The translations under genes were made by a program, and so were the position numbers. DNA of 64,000 nucleotides, from NCBI GenBank assembly GCA_029891385.1, contig CM057232.1:70395824-70459823 (forward strand). The letters are read 5' to 3'. The notes beneath the pieces are model-generated. The model ran no database searches, was not told the origin of the DNA, and saw only the letters and a program-made list of their open reading frames with translations. Below, one piece after another: positions 1-10,991 of the stretch (position 1 is its first letter; every line of letters begins with the position of its first letter). This DNA comes from Erythroxylum novogranatense. Its lineage: Eukaryota > Streptophyta > Magnoliopsida > Malpighiales > Erythroxylaceae.

Positions 1-1039
1 TAGAAAGGACATTTGGTGAGGTTTAAAGCATGTAATGTGGTTAATACAAAAAGAATGACTAATAAAGACCAAGAGGGCTTATCAAAAGGAAAATCATATA
101 TTGGGTAGACTATTCGGCTAATGTAGTTTATGAAATAAAGAATGCCTAATCGTATCCGTATTAATGCATGTGATAAAAATGTGGTCTTGAATATAAGATC
201 AAAGCAAAATTAGGATGTACATATCATGAAGGTTATAATAAACAAAAGACAATGAGATTGATAAGGATGTGTCAGTCTACAAAGGCTCAAAATCTCACTG
301 GCTTTGCCTACTACTAATCACTACTCTTCTAAAGATAATGCACATTAACCAATCACAATACATGCTAAATTTTCCATGAAATTCTCTATCCAATTTATTC
401 TCTAGTCATGACTATATAATCCTAGAAGTAATAGAAAATGAGAAAATGTTTGTTTGTTTGTTTGTTATTCTCTCTCTTCTTCTGTTGAAAACTTAAAAAT
501 AAGTAAGAAACAAGCAAGCTTAAAAACAAACATGCATATAAAAAGAAAGGAAAAAATGTATAAAAAAAACTTCCCTTGGGTCGCCTCCTAAGAAGCACCT
601 TTGCTTAGTGTCACTAGCTCGACTTCTTGTTTCTCCTCACATGAAGAAATTATGATCTTCTAGTGTCATAGTTTGAGCCACTTCCACATGAGGTTGTTTT
701 GATTAATAATCCATCATATTCAGCATATGCCCTATCTTTAGATTCTCAATCTCTACTGAGTTCATTCCCTCGAGAAATATTTCAATATGACTCTTCACCT
801 TGTTCATCCTTGTTTAATTTCTCTAACCAACTAGGTAAAGGTAAAAAGCCAGTATATTAACAATGAATTGGAACTCAGTATTTACCGCTGAGCTAAAAGA
901 TATATCATTTTCTAGTTTGAGCTCTTCCTCCACATCCTCCACACAAGCAATTCCTTGAGTATTACACTTAAGATTCTCAAGCTCCTCATCACTCTGAAAG
1001 ATCTTCGCATTAGCATGCACATCAGGTTGATATGGTTAC
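1..1039 (-). repeat. Degraded Ty3/gypsy-type sequence, left half
   Basis: No gene is visible. The stretch at 576-595 (ttgggtcgcctcctaagaag), read on the minus strand, resembles the 'GGGAGGCAACCCA'-type motif I know from the 3' untranslated region of Athila/Tat gypsy elements. The sequence seems to continue at 4297, with the solo LTR between the two halves. No reading frame survives. The assignment rests on motif memory and is tentative; it could also be unrelated intergenic DNA. Confidence 0.35.
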
Positions 1040-4000
1040 TGTAATAGCCTATTCTTACACTTAGGAATTTAACTGCTATATGAAGTCATATAAGTTATAT
1101 CATATGAGAATACATGAAATGCATTTCATTTACATACATCATATTCACATACATATATGAATTATGATTTAGCACACATTGCAAAGATAGTTTACACACT
1201 CAATTGATTTATTCCGAGGTATGAAAGATTTTAAAAGTTTATGATGTGCTTGCGTGATTTTATGTTACTTATGTCTTGAATTTTAGTTTGATGGATTAAA
1301 TTAGTGAATTGGAAAATAATGTTACATTGGAGTGATTGATGACGTAATATGAGCATCTAATATAGGAAAAATGTTGAATAGTAAGATAAATTGATACATG
1401 AAAATTTTAGTTGACTAGACCTATGAAATAATGACATATGGCATTAGTAATGGTGTGACACATGGCTTGATTAAATGAGTGACAAATGGTGGCTTAATTA
1501 GGTGACAAATGGTCTAGTGATTATGAGAAAAGTGGACTAATTATGGAGTGACAATTGGTAGCTTATAAAAGGATAAATATAGCATGGGTCTTTGTTTGAC
1601 AAGTGCCCAAACCCTCACCACACACCCAACCCACGATTTTACTCTTGAAAGACCATTGTTTCGTATTGTTTTGAATATATGCTTTCTTCTTCTTTTTTCT
1701 TTTTCTTGCACTGACCCACACCTACAACCCTTACACTTTGAGTTTTTCCCAAATTTCTACACTTTTCTTCTCCAAAATTTATGAAGTCTTCATATTGGGA
1801 TTGAAACCCCTTTTTATTTCCATCTTGTTCTTGGAGTATCCTTGCTTGTTAGAAGATTAAGTTAACTTGAAGATTGGGGTGGAATTAAGGCGAATCAAGT
1901 AAGTGATTTTTTTTTATCTCTTTGACATGTTAAAATAGAATCATTCATAATGATTAAATTGAGATGAGTGATTTGTAGGGTTGATGTTAAAGTTGTACTA
2001 GAATTTGATGAAGGAATGTATGGTTTCTATTTTATTTTTTATGTTTAAAACTAGTGGATTGTATAGATGGTTTAGGTTAAGATTTGAAGTGTAAATGATG
2101 AAGTAACGATGCAAAAAAATGGGTATATTGGGAGTGTTCCAAAAATTGATAAGTTAGGGTTATATCTATGAAGGTGAAAGATAGTTTTGATTATGATGCA
2201 TAAAAGACTATAATTTATGAGTTATCAACTGAATGATTTTAAGTTGGAATTGGTGATGAAATTGATGAGGAAATGAAGTATAATTTAGGTATAATTGAGG
2301 TATGATCAGTTGATTAGTATGATGATGTTAACATTTGGACAAAGATTGAAGGAAAGGGATGGTGAACTATCTGTTCACCCATTCCATGATTGTGGAAGTA
2401 GCATGAGCTCCTTCCCACGATCGTAGGAAATGCTCTAGAGAAGAAAAGTTTTTTTTGTATTTCCACGATCGTGGGAAATGCTTGGGAAGTGAAAAACTTT
2501 GTTTTGTGTGATTGTTGAACCAACTAAGGATAAGTTACTTTGGTGTATTTGGATTTGATTAAGATTTGAAATGAACTTAGATTATTGTTTGATTGATTGA
2601 TTAAGGGTGTGACAAGTTTAAGTTGATAATTGATGTTAGAATTAAGGAATGGATTATTTGATATCAATGTATATCAATTTGGGAAGTATGAGTTGTTAAA
2701 GAAATGAAGGTATTCTTATGAATGCAAATGTGATGCAAGAGATATAAGTCATGAATTAGGTATGATTGAACAAGAATTGGGAAGTTGTGTGATTATGGAA
2801 TGTTAGGAAAGGATGGATAAATGTATGATTGAATGAATTTAGAGTAATCGAGATTTCTTAAGGCATTGATCTAATCTCTAATAAGTTATGTACAAGACAT
2901 GATGAATGAATGAGCAAGATTTGTGAATAAGGTTGCATACCTAGGATAGTCAATTGAGAATGCATTAAACATGACACATCTACATACATATGGTTGAGTA
3001 TCTATTTGATTAAACAAGTTAGTAATGTATACATATATGTGTATTGCATGATATAGAAGCACAAATTGACCAACCGCATCTAGATATTATTGGGTCGTCA
3101 AGGCAATAGCTATTCTAGAGCATCCTGTGAGTCAACCTAGATGTTCTATCACCATAATCTAGTTGCTTTGTTTAAAATTCAGTTATTGAATCGCTACTCA
3201 TGTGATTCTGATAATTCTGGACCATTAATTGTCCGAGGAGATTGATATTTTGGAATGTATTGGAAGTGTTTTGTAAATGCATGTGAATATGGAAATATGT
3301 GTTCCCAACTTAATATTGAATTCCAGAATTAGCTCTGTAGAATGTGATATATGACTTGAGTGTATCAAAAGTGAAATACTAAATGCGTTATAAGTGAATT
3401 ATTGCATCTCATTATATTGAAAAGCTTGAACAGATAAAGAAGTTGTGACCGGAGTTAAAAAAAGAGCTTAAAGCTCATAAATGTGCAAAAAGAGCCGTAG
3501 GCTCAGTTATCAATAAGCCCAGTATACATAATGGGTATAGGATAATATATAAAATGATCCTGGTATCTGCAACGGATATGGGGCAGTTAAATAGGCGCTC
3601 AGTTATAATAAAGTAAAAAATAAAGTGAGCCATATGTGCATTTGCATATGTATCCTTATTTATTAAATGATTGAATAGATATACCATATTGACTAATTAA
3701 ATTAACATGCCCATTGAACTGAGATGAAATATTGAATGGTTGAAATCAATGAAGTAAGTGATGTGATGTGAATTATTCATTTATATGACAAGTTTGGTAA
3801 ACTGGACTATATATGTGTTATTGAGTGCTAATATGAGTGAGCATATCGATGATAGTTCACTCACTGAGTTCGTAAACTCATCAAAATTGCAATGTTATTT
3901 TTTAGGTTCAAAGGAGTTCTAACTCCTAAGCAGATCAAGTAGAAATCTAGGACTTGTGTTTTGGAGCAAGAATGGCTCAAACATTGGTCAATTGACACTA

Positions 4001-4296
4001 AATAGTCTAGATAAGATATTTTGGTTTAACATTCCACTTCATGTAGAATGTCTTGTAAAGAGTAGCAAACTCTTAAATGTTGTTGGTAATGTATATATGT
4101 GGATTATATACTGTTATGACAATGTATGCTTATGTTCATGAATGAAATGAGAGAATTTAGTTTTTATGAAATGTTTCTATTCTATATGATGCCACGATAA
4201 GTGATGTAACTACTATAACATGCCGCTTTTGTGGGGTATGTGCTCGAATGTTCTCTAAAATTTCGGGTATGTGCTTTATGAAAGTGGGATGTTACA
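1040..4296. mobile_element. Probable solo LTR of a large gypsy (Tekay/Del-type) element
   Basis: The segment starts TGTAATAGCC and ends GGGATGTTACA, giving a five-base terminal inverted repeat TGTAA/TTACA of the kind seen on Tekay/Del chromovirus LTRs. It is about 3.26 kb long, holds no coding domain, and has neither a primer binding site nor a polypurine tract next to it, as expected of a solo LTR. The flanking pentamers (gttac left, gctgc right) match at only three of five positions, so the target duplication is not clean. It interrupts older gypsy-like sequence. An intact second copy elsewhere in the genome would settle the boundaries. Confidence 0.5.
2382..2478. repeat. Three near-palindromic CCACGATCGTGG-type motifs in the LTR
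   Basis: Three quasi-palindromes lie within 100 bases: ttccatgattgtggaa at 2382-2397, ttcccacgatcgtaggaa at 2412-2429 and tttccacgatcgtgggaaa at 2460-2478. All are centred on GATCG or a one-step variant, and two are followed by 'atgct' or 'atgctt'. Similar palindromes are familiar from LTRs of Del/Tekay elements. They could be protein-binding sites or transcript hairpins; nothing here tells which. Confidence 0.6.
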
Positions 4297-4740
4297 GCTG
4301 CTCCTCTTCTCTTTGTGGTTCCAAGTGGTTGATATCTCCCCATTTAAACATTGCATCTTGCTGGAACCATTTCACATCCTACTAAAATTGCAAAATGTTA
4401 TCAGTGACAACATTAACTAATTCTTCCAAGGATGTACCTAAGTTTTGCTGGCTCTCACATTCTTGGAAGCTAGACCAAAATTTCTTTTCATTCTACTGGA
4501 ATCGTTGTACATTTTGCTGAAACTGTTGTATGCTTTGTTGAAATTGAAGATTGTTAAGAGTAACAATATTAAGCATATCTTCTAGAGATGTACCTAAATC
4601 ATGATAAGAAACTTTTGATCTAACGCAATTGCTATATGTTCTGCATACTATCAAGGAAATAATTATGTTGATTATCCCATCCGTAACTAAAGTTAATTTG
4701 ATAAGTCAAAATATGGTTATAGGATTGAGAATATGAATTA
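4297..4740 (-). repeat. Degraded gypsy-type sequence, right half
   Basis: On the minus strand a glutamine- and asparagine-rich peptide with the pattern QFQQSIQQFQQNVQRFQ can be read around 4490-4560 with stops on either side. Such Q-rich gag segments occur in Athila/Tat elements. I take this as the continuation of the sequence at 1-1039 beyond the solo LTR. No intact ORF remains. Confidence 0.3.
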
Positions 4741-4759
4741 TAGAAAGAAAAAAAAAACT

Positions 4760-5320
4760 TTCGTCTCTAGCTTACTGGCAATATGAATCATCCCTTCTAT
4801 CGACCAATACTCCAGTGGTATTTTGTGAAAATTCACCCATAAAGGTATTGTCTCTAGCTTACTTCTGTCAAGAGTTACCCCCGAACTTCATTTTTTAAGC
4901 AATATGGGATAGCCCTGTATATGCCAAGGTCTTGCATTCATCACTTCCTCAACATTTTCCTCATTATTGAATCTAAAGAAAAACACCTCCTCTTCATTCA
5001 ACATTGTACTTGCCAAACCCTGATTTCTCCATGCTCTTTGTGCCCACCTTTGAACTAAGGGAAATGCTAGCCTCCTCTTAAGAAAGAATCCCACTAGAAA
5101 GTTGTTTAACTTCAACGCACCTTGCTTAAGGACCTCCAAAGGTGCGTGTATTGGATCATCTACACTTGTAGCCACGAACCGTAGTTTGCCTAGATTACTA
5201 GTATCGCCCACAATCATACTCTATGTCATCCTGCCTCTGTTAAGTTCTGTTCTTGTGCAATTCTCCAAGGGTCATCTCCTAACAGTGGAAAATTAGCTGG
5301 GTTGAGTTTGGGTTTAAGTT
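4760..5320 (-). pseudogene. LINE ORF1 remnant with DUF4283 domain
   Basis: The 109-codon minus-strand frame at 4888-5217 contains a DUF4283 core: a 'VGFFLKRRLAFPLVQRW' segment, a 'FFFRFNNEENVEEVM' segment, then 'RPWHIQGYPILLKK'. The domain continues leftward in another frame ('LWVNFHKIPLEYWS', 'IEGMIHIASKLE') to about 4760, and rightward upstream residues ('PLLGDDPWRIAQ') are visible to about 5320. DUF4283 is typical of ORF1 of plant L1-type LINEs and of related zinc-knuckle proteins. Frame changes and stops show it is dead. No endonuclease or reverse transcriptase lies next to it. Confidence 0.75.
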
Positions 5321-5649
5321 CTTCAGATACGATTAATAGGTGTTCTGTTTGGTTTGGATGAGTTCCATTGTTCCCATAATAGGGTGTTTTAATGGTTGGG
5401 TGTTGAGTGGGAGAGAGCAGAGTTAGTGAGGTCGAACTTTGGTTGTCAGAAAAGGAGGGTATGTCGGTGAGATAAAAAGGTCTGAAAAGAAGGGCTAAAA
5501 AACATTGAGAAGTTAACAGTAATTAGTTATTAACAAAACTAATTAATACAACCAAATAAGCGTACACTTTTTTACAATTAATTATATTAATGTATCTTAA
5601 TAATATATAATAATAAATGAATTAAGACAACTAAATACAACTTACACTA
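5321..5649. other. Intergenic, nothing recognised
   Basis: AT-rich sequence with no credible ORF, repeat or RNA gene seen on either strand. Confidence 0.6.
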
Positions 5650-5658
5650 TTACGACTA

Positions 5659-5970
5659 GAGGTGAGCATTCGGATAATTCAGGCCTAATTTTCACTATTA
5701 GGGTTCGGCCCGAATTATCCGAAATTTTTTTTCCTTACTCGGCTCGAACCCGAACTTTCAATCAACCGAACTTACCCGGCCCGATTTACCTGAATTATCC
5801 CGACCCGATTTATCCAAATTATCTTAATTACCTTATTTCATAATTCTTTTAAATTTAACTCAGGTAATATCCGGGCCGATCCAAATTATCCGAAATTTAG
5901 CATTTACTTATCCGAATTAATTCAGGCCGGACCGAACAATCGGGTCAGCTCGAATAATGCTCACCCCTCG
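5659..5970. mobile_element. 312-bp TIR element (hAT-like MITE) with 9-bp TSD
   Basis: The element starts gaggtgagcattcgg and ends aataatgctcacccctcg, so the ends are imperfect inverted repeats (gaggtgagcatt against cgaggggtgagcatt). An exact nine-base duplication, ttacgacta, flanks it at 5650-5658 and 5971-5979. The interior is made of repeated 'cccgaattatcc' and 'cccgaattta' units in both orientations, so it should fold on itself. No transposase is encoded. The 'GGGTGAGCA' end is common among small plant elements usually placed in hAT; the 9-bp rather than 8-bp duplication leaves the superfamily open. Confidence 0.8.
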
Positions 5971-6019
5971 TTACGACTAACGAATGATACTCGTTAAAAA
6001 AATTGTGCGGACGCTCGCT

Positions 6020-7600
6020 TCGCACTAACTTATTACTGAAAAGGCCTCCTGAGATACACCGGGTCCAGAATCTGGACTGCGGAGTTGTTCTTGCCCAGCA
6101 ATGTAGCCGCCGTCACCGTCACCGTCACCTCATCGCCACCTGGAGCACACTGCCGAAATATGCTTATTGTTAAAATGTTGCATAAATAGCTGTCACGTAC
6201 CATACTTAGCGGTCAGTTTCTTTGTTCGGCTTGTTCACTTCTTCACCCTCTACACGTTCAATCAGGTTTAAAAAGTAGAGTACTAGATGCATCTTTACTT
6301 CGCTTCTTGATGTTGTCTGACAGAATTTGTGTTCTGTTAGTCATAGAAAACTGGAAACATCACCCAACTTAGACAAATTACTACTGAATTTGATTGCCCA
6401 CTTTCTTTCCTTTTCATTTGATTTATATAGAGGAGTAAGTTTATTTGATAGGTCTCAGTGTTAGCAATTTTGCGAAATGTATTGGGTTTCTAGTTCTGCC
6501 AAATAACAATAGAGAAAGAGCGTGTCGAAGTTTTTTCTTTGGATGAACAGAAGTCGTTTACATTTAGGGGGGAAGAGGTTTATTTGTTTTATTCATATGT
6601 TCTACTGTTTTAGGCTTGGAGGTTTATTTTGCTTATTCATACGTTCTTCTGTTTTAGGCTTACCTATGGCTTGTGCGATAATGTAATTAATAATTCTTAT
6701 AATTCATTTTCACCAAGAGGGGTTATAACATAAAAATGGATTTTCAATTATCCATGTTTCGCTTTTAATTAAAAAGGTCAAGAAGGGACCATGAAGAGAA
6801 AATGACTTTATGCCGTATAACTGCCCAGGTTAATGCTGTTGGTGGTTTAATGGCTGAGAATTGATGGTTACCTTACTCATCTGAGTCTCTTCCATCTTTC
6901 CAATTGTATTTGTATTCTTTTCTTTAATCAAGACATAATGATGTGCTGTAATAAAGTGAGGTCATTATTTTTGCTTGATGAATACAGCAGGCATGTACTT
7001 ATGATTGCTAAGTCTAGCATGGCATATCTACATGGTGGTCATGGTGCATTTATAGATGCTTTGCTGAGATGCTAAGATATGTTGTCTGCGTTACTAAAGC
7101 ATTATCTGCTTACTCAATCCTTGCCTGTCCTTGATGTTTGATTACATATGCTCCAATCCTTTTACACTTAAAATAGACTTTGAATCTGTTTCTATTTAAA
7201 AAATAGATTAAGAGTAGTGTTTTTACATGACCCTTTTCTACCAGAAGGCTAAGTGAAGCAATTTGCTGCTCTATTTTAGACCCAAAAAAATAAACTTGTT
7301 TTATTACCAGTTGTTTTGTCTAAGTGTTTCTCACTATTTGTGTTGCATGACTAGTTGTTGGATGCTCTTTTACTTGCTTTCTGCTAACGCTTGCTATTCG
7401 TGGATTGTCTTTTCGGCTATTTTTGTATGTTATTGGCTGCTCCCTCTGTAAATAAAGGGTGGGCATTGTTTCTGCAGCTTTTGCTTTTGCTTCCAGTTCT
7501 TGTAAAGAATGCTAATACTTTCACCTCCTCAGTGTTGAACCCTAAACTCGTTCAATTTACAAAAAAGAAAAAGCTAAATATAATAATTGTTTATATTATT
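6020..7600. repeat. Direct duplication, copy 1
   Basis: This segment is repeated, diverged, about 1.61 kb downstream. Matching landmarks are 'acttattactgaaaaggcctc' near 6028 with its partner near 7638, 'gttaaaatgttgcataaatagctgtca', 'gcaattttgcgaaa', and a shared right end 'accctaaactcgtt'. Both copies carry gtcaccgtcacc microrepeats near the left end. No recognisable protein domain or RNA gene is present. The origin is unknown: a tandem duplication or an internal copy of a degenerate element are both possible. Confidence 0.8.
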
Positions 7601-7635
7601 AACATAAAAAAATTTGGGCAAACGCCCATTTGGCC

Positions 7636-9150
7636 CAACTTATTAGTGAAAAGGCCTCTTAAGCTATACCAGGTCCACAATCTAGACTGCAGAGTTGTTC
7701 TTTCCCAGCAACGGAGCTGTCGTCACCGTCACCTCATTGTCACTTGGAGCACACTGTTGAAATATGCTCATTGTTAAAATGTTGCATAAATAGCTGTCAG
7801 GTACCATATTTAGAGGAAAGTTTCTTTGTTTGACTCATTCACTTCTTCACCCTCTACACATTCATTCAGGTAAAAAAAGTAGAGTACTAGATGTATCTTT
7901 ACTTCGCTTCTTGAATTGTTGTTTGACAGGATTTGTGTTCTGGTAGTCATAGAAAATTGGAAACACTACCCAACTTAGACAAATTCCTATTGAATTTGAT
8001 TGCCAACTTCCTTTCCTTTTCATTTGATTTATAAAGAGGAGTGAGTTTATTTGATAGGTCTCAAGGTTAGCAATTTTGCGAAACGTATTGGGCTTCTAGT
8101 TCCGCATAATAATAGTAGAAAAAGAGCATGTAGAAGTTTTGCTTTGGGTGAATAGAAGTCGTTTACATGTAGGAGGGAAGAGGTTTATTTTGTTCTATTC
8201 ATATGTTCTGCTGTTTTAGGCTTAGCTATGGTTTCTGCGGTAATGTAATTAATAATTCTTATAATTCATATTCTCCTAGAGGGGTTATAACATAAAAATG
8301 GATTTTCAATGGCCCATGTTTCTCTTTTAATTAAAAAGGTCAAGAAGGGATCATGACGGGAAAATGACTTTATGTCATATAACTGACCAAGTTAATGCTG
8401 TTGGTGGTAGCATGGTTTAGAATTAATGGTTACCTTACTCATCAGAGTCTCTTCAATCTTTCCAATTGTATTTGTGTTCTTGTCCTTAATCAAGACATAA
8501 TGATATGCTGTAATAAAGTGATGTCAGTAGTTTTGCTTGATGAATATAGCAGGCAATTACTTATGATTGTTAAGACTGGCATTGCATATCTACATGGCAG
8601 TCATGGTGCAGTAATAGATTCTGTGCTTAGATGCTAACATATGTTGTCTGCGTTACTAAAGCATTATCCGCTTACTTAATCCTTGCCTATCCTTGATGTT
8701 TGATTACTAATGCTCCAATCCTTTTACACTTAAAATAGACTTTGAATCTGTTTCTATATAAAAAATAGATTGAGAGTAGTGTTTTTACATTACCCTTTTC
8801 TACCAGAAGGCTAAGTGAAGCAATTTGCTGCACTATTTTAGACCCATAAAGAAAAAACTTATTTTATTACCAGTTGTTTTTTCTAAGTGTTTCTCACTAT
8901 TAGTTTTGCATAACTAGTTGTTAGATGCTCTTTCAGTTGTTGTCTGCTAAGGCTTGCTATTCCTAGATTGTCTTTTTGGCTATTTTTGTATTTTATTTGT
9001 TGCTCCCTTTGTAAATAAAGGGTGGGCATTGCTTTTGCGACTTTCTCTTTCGTTTTTTGTTCCTGTGAAGAATGCTGATACTTTCACCTCCTTAGTTTTG
9101 AACCCTAAACTCGTTAAATTTCCAAAAAAGATAATGCTAAATATATATTT
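7636..9150. repeat. Direct duplication, copy 2
   Basis: This is the second copy of the ~1.6-kb segment, differing from the first by many substitutions and small indels. About 50 bases of AT-rich sequence with no counterpart separate the two copies (7580-7635). The copies stay collinear to about 9140, where similarity stops. Coding potential is not supported: the short frames shared by the copies differ mainly at amino-acid-changing positions. Confidence 0.8.
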
Positions 9151-10144
9151 CTTTTCCTTTGAATTCTCTATTTTTTTATTTTTCCCGATTTCCATAATCA
9201 CAGTTTTGTGATCTCTATTAGAGGTCCTATTGTGGGCAAACAATTATGCCTTGATTGTTAATTGTTAGCGGGGGTTTTCGTGTTTTATGTTTTCATTGGT
9301 AATTATTTGAATTTAGATTTCTTTCCTTTGTTGACTTTGGGTTTTTTCTAGGTCTTGATTTTGGGATCTCATTTCTATTGGTAGCTTTAATTTGATTCAA
9401 GTGTGGTTGATTTTCAGTCCTCTTCCAGACATTCTTTTTGTCTGGCTTCTAGAAAAACTTGTGTTTTGCTTCTTTTGCAAATTCGAAAGTGAGTTCTATA
9501 ATGGAGGAATTTCTAGGGAACGATGCTAACTACAACAAGAATATACTGAGCTAGTGCGTAGCATCTTAAACAGATCAGATCAAATTGATTATTTCCTTCT
9601 CTAATTAATTAGTATTTCATAAATTTTTCTTCTCTATTAAATCTACTTGTGATTGGTTTCAGATTATGTTTTCTCGTGGTTGATTCATTGCCCTTTGGGT
9701 GTTGGGATTTTAGTTTTCAGTTTTCATCGATCCATTAAAAGTTTTATGCTTTTTTTTTGTTTACAGTTTTCAATATTTTGTTCGTTATTTTTTATTTTCT
9801 AGTACTATATTTTAGCACTCATTAGAAACGTAGTTGCTATTAGTAGTTTAGATTTTGGCCCATCTAATTTCGATTATGTGTGGTCGTGTGTACTTGTTGT
9901 TTTCACATCCGTTTATTATGGTACCCATTTTAAGATTTAATATCAATCCTTGTTCCCTTTCTCAAGTTATATTAGAATCGTTTTATGACTTGTTGGACTT
10001 TTGATCCTTCTGCTATAGCTTGAATTGGGCATTAAAGTAGGAGTGGTGACTTTGACTTCTGATAATAGAGTAAGGGCTAGTATTTTGATAAGTTTTGAGT
10101 TTAGAAAGAAAAGATGTTGATTACAAATAGGTTCTTGAAATATC
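9151..10144. other. T-rich intergenic stretch
   Basis: No gene is recognised. The sequence is T-rich with short homopolymers. The last part may belong to the untranslated leader of the RTE LINE that becomes recognisable at 10145, but I see no boundary. Confidence 0.5.
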
Positions 10145-10603
10145 GGGACTCTTATAGGAAAGTCTTTGGAATTAGTGGGAAATTTGGACAAATATAAGAT
10201 TTATGTAGCGTGCATCCAAGAGGCAAAATGGACGGGAGCTAAAGCGAATGAAATTAATAATTTCAAACTTTGGTATTCAAGGTATTTGTGATGACATAAT
10301 GGGCTAGGTATCTTGGTTGTTAAGGAACTCATATATCATGTTGTGGGAGGTAAAGAGGAATAATGCTAGGATTATGTCCTTAAAAATTTGTGGTGAAGGG
10401 GGTTGTTTTTATGGTATGTGCTTATGCACCTTAACTAGGATTGGACAAATAAATTACGCGTCAATTCTGGAAGAGCTAGATGAGGTAATTCAGTAGATCT
10501 CCCCTAACGAGAAAGTTATTTTAGGAGGAGGTTTTAGTAGTCATATAGGGGCAATCTTGGATGGATATTCATAGACTTATGGGAATTTCAGGTTCAATGA
10601 TAG
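10145..10603 (+). pseudogene. RTE-type LINE, 5' part: apurinic endonuclease domain
   Basis: From 10145 the plus strand reads 'GTLIGKSLELVGNLDKYK', then 'VACIQEAKWTGAKA', the start of an exonuclease/endonuclease/phosphatase domain as in plant RTE-clade LINEs (the family pattern is '..QETKW.G.KA'). After a stop at about 10288 the domain goes on in shifted frames ('NGLGILVVKEL', 'VILGGGFSSHIGA', where GGGFSSHIG matches the family's GDFN.HIG motif). The LTR element inserted at 10609 interrupts it, and it resumes at 15421. Several stops and frameshifts make it inactive. Confidence 0.8.
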
Positions 10604-10608
10604 GAATG

Positions 10609-10962
10609 TGATAGGCCTAAGATTAACCGAGTCTATGTTAGAAGAAATAAACAAATGACAGAGGAGTAATAGGGCAGAGGGGAATGCTGGAGTATTAGTT
10701 ATATTCTGTTAGTTATATTCTGTTAATTCGTTAGTAGTGCTGACAACCAATCATTAGGTTGTCAGCTAACTGAATCTGTTAGTAGCCACGGATTCCAGTA
10801 TAAATAATACATAGGAAGAGAGAGAGGGGATCATGAAATTGTCGTATGTATGAGCCATAGGCTGGAGGATTGGACCTCGAAATCCAACTTACTAATTGTA
10901 TTCATCTGAGCAATTAATTCCAGAAGTATACAGATTCCATACCTCATTTCTGTATTCTATCA
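10609..10962 (+). repeat. 5' LTR of the gypsy element
   Basis: 354 bp, starting TGATAGGCC and ending TTCTATCA, so the first and last six bases (TGATAG/CTATCA) are inverted. It holds a TATA-like box TATAAATA at 10799-10806 and a perfect eight-base inverted repeat tgacaacc/ggttgtca around 10741-10764. Relative to the 350-bp 3' LTR, the outer thirds are essentially identical while roughly twenty differences cluster in the middle. Confidence 0.95.
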
Positions 10963-10964
10963 AC

Positions 10965-10976
10965 TGGTATCAGAGC
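10965..10976 (+). promoter_or_regulatory. Primer binding site, tRNA-Met type
   Basis: TGGTATCAGAGC begins two bases after the 5' LTR. It is complementary to the 3' end of initiator tRNA-Met, the usual primer of plant LTR retrotransposons. Confidence 0.95.
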
Positions 10977-10991
10977 AGTTGTTCCTAGAAA

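Noticed and set aside
6971..8637. A 34-codon frame shared by the two duplicated units (6971-7075 and 8533-8637, both ending 'LRC' stop) as a conserved small protein
   Set aside because: Of about 15 differing codons most change the amino acid, so there is no sign of protein-level constraint; shared ancestry of the duplicates explains the similarity.
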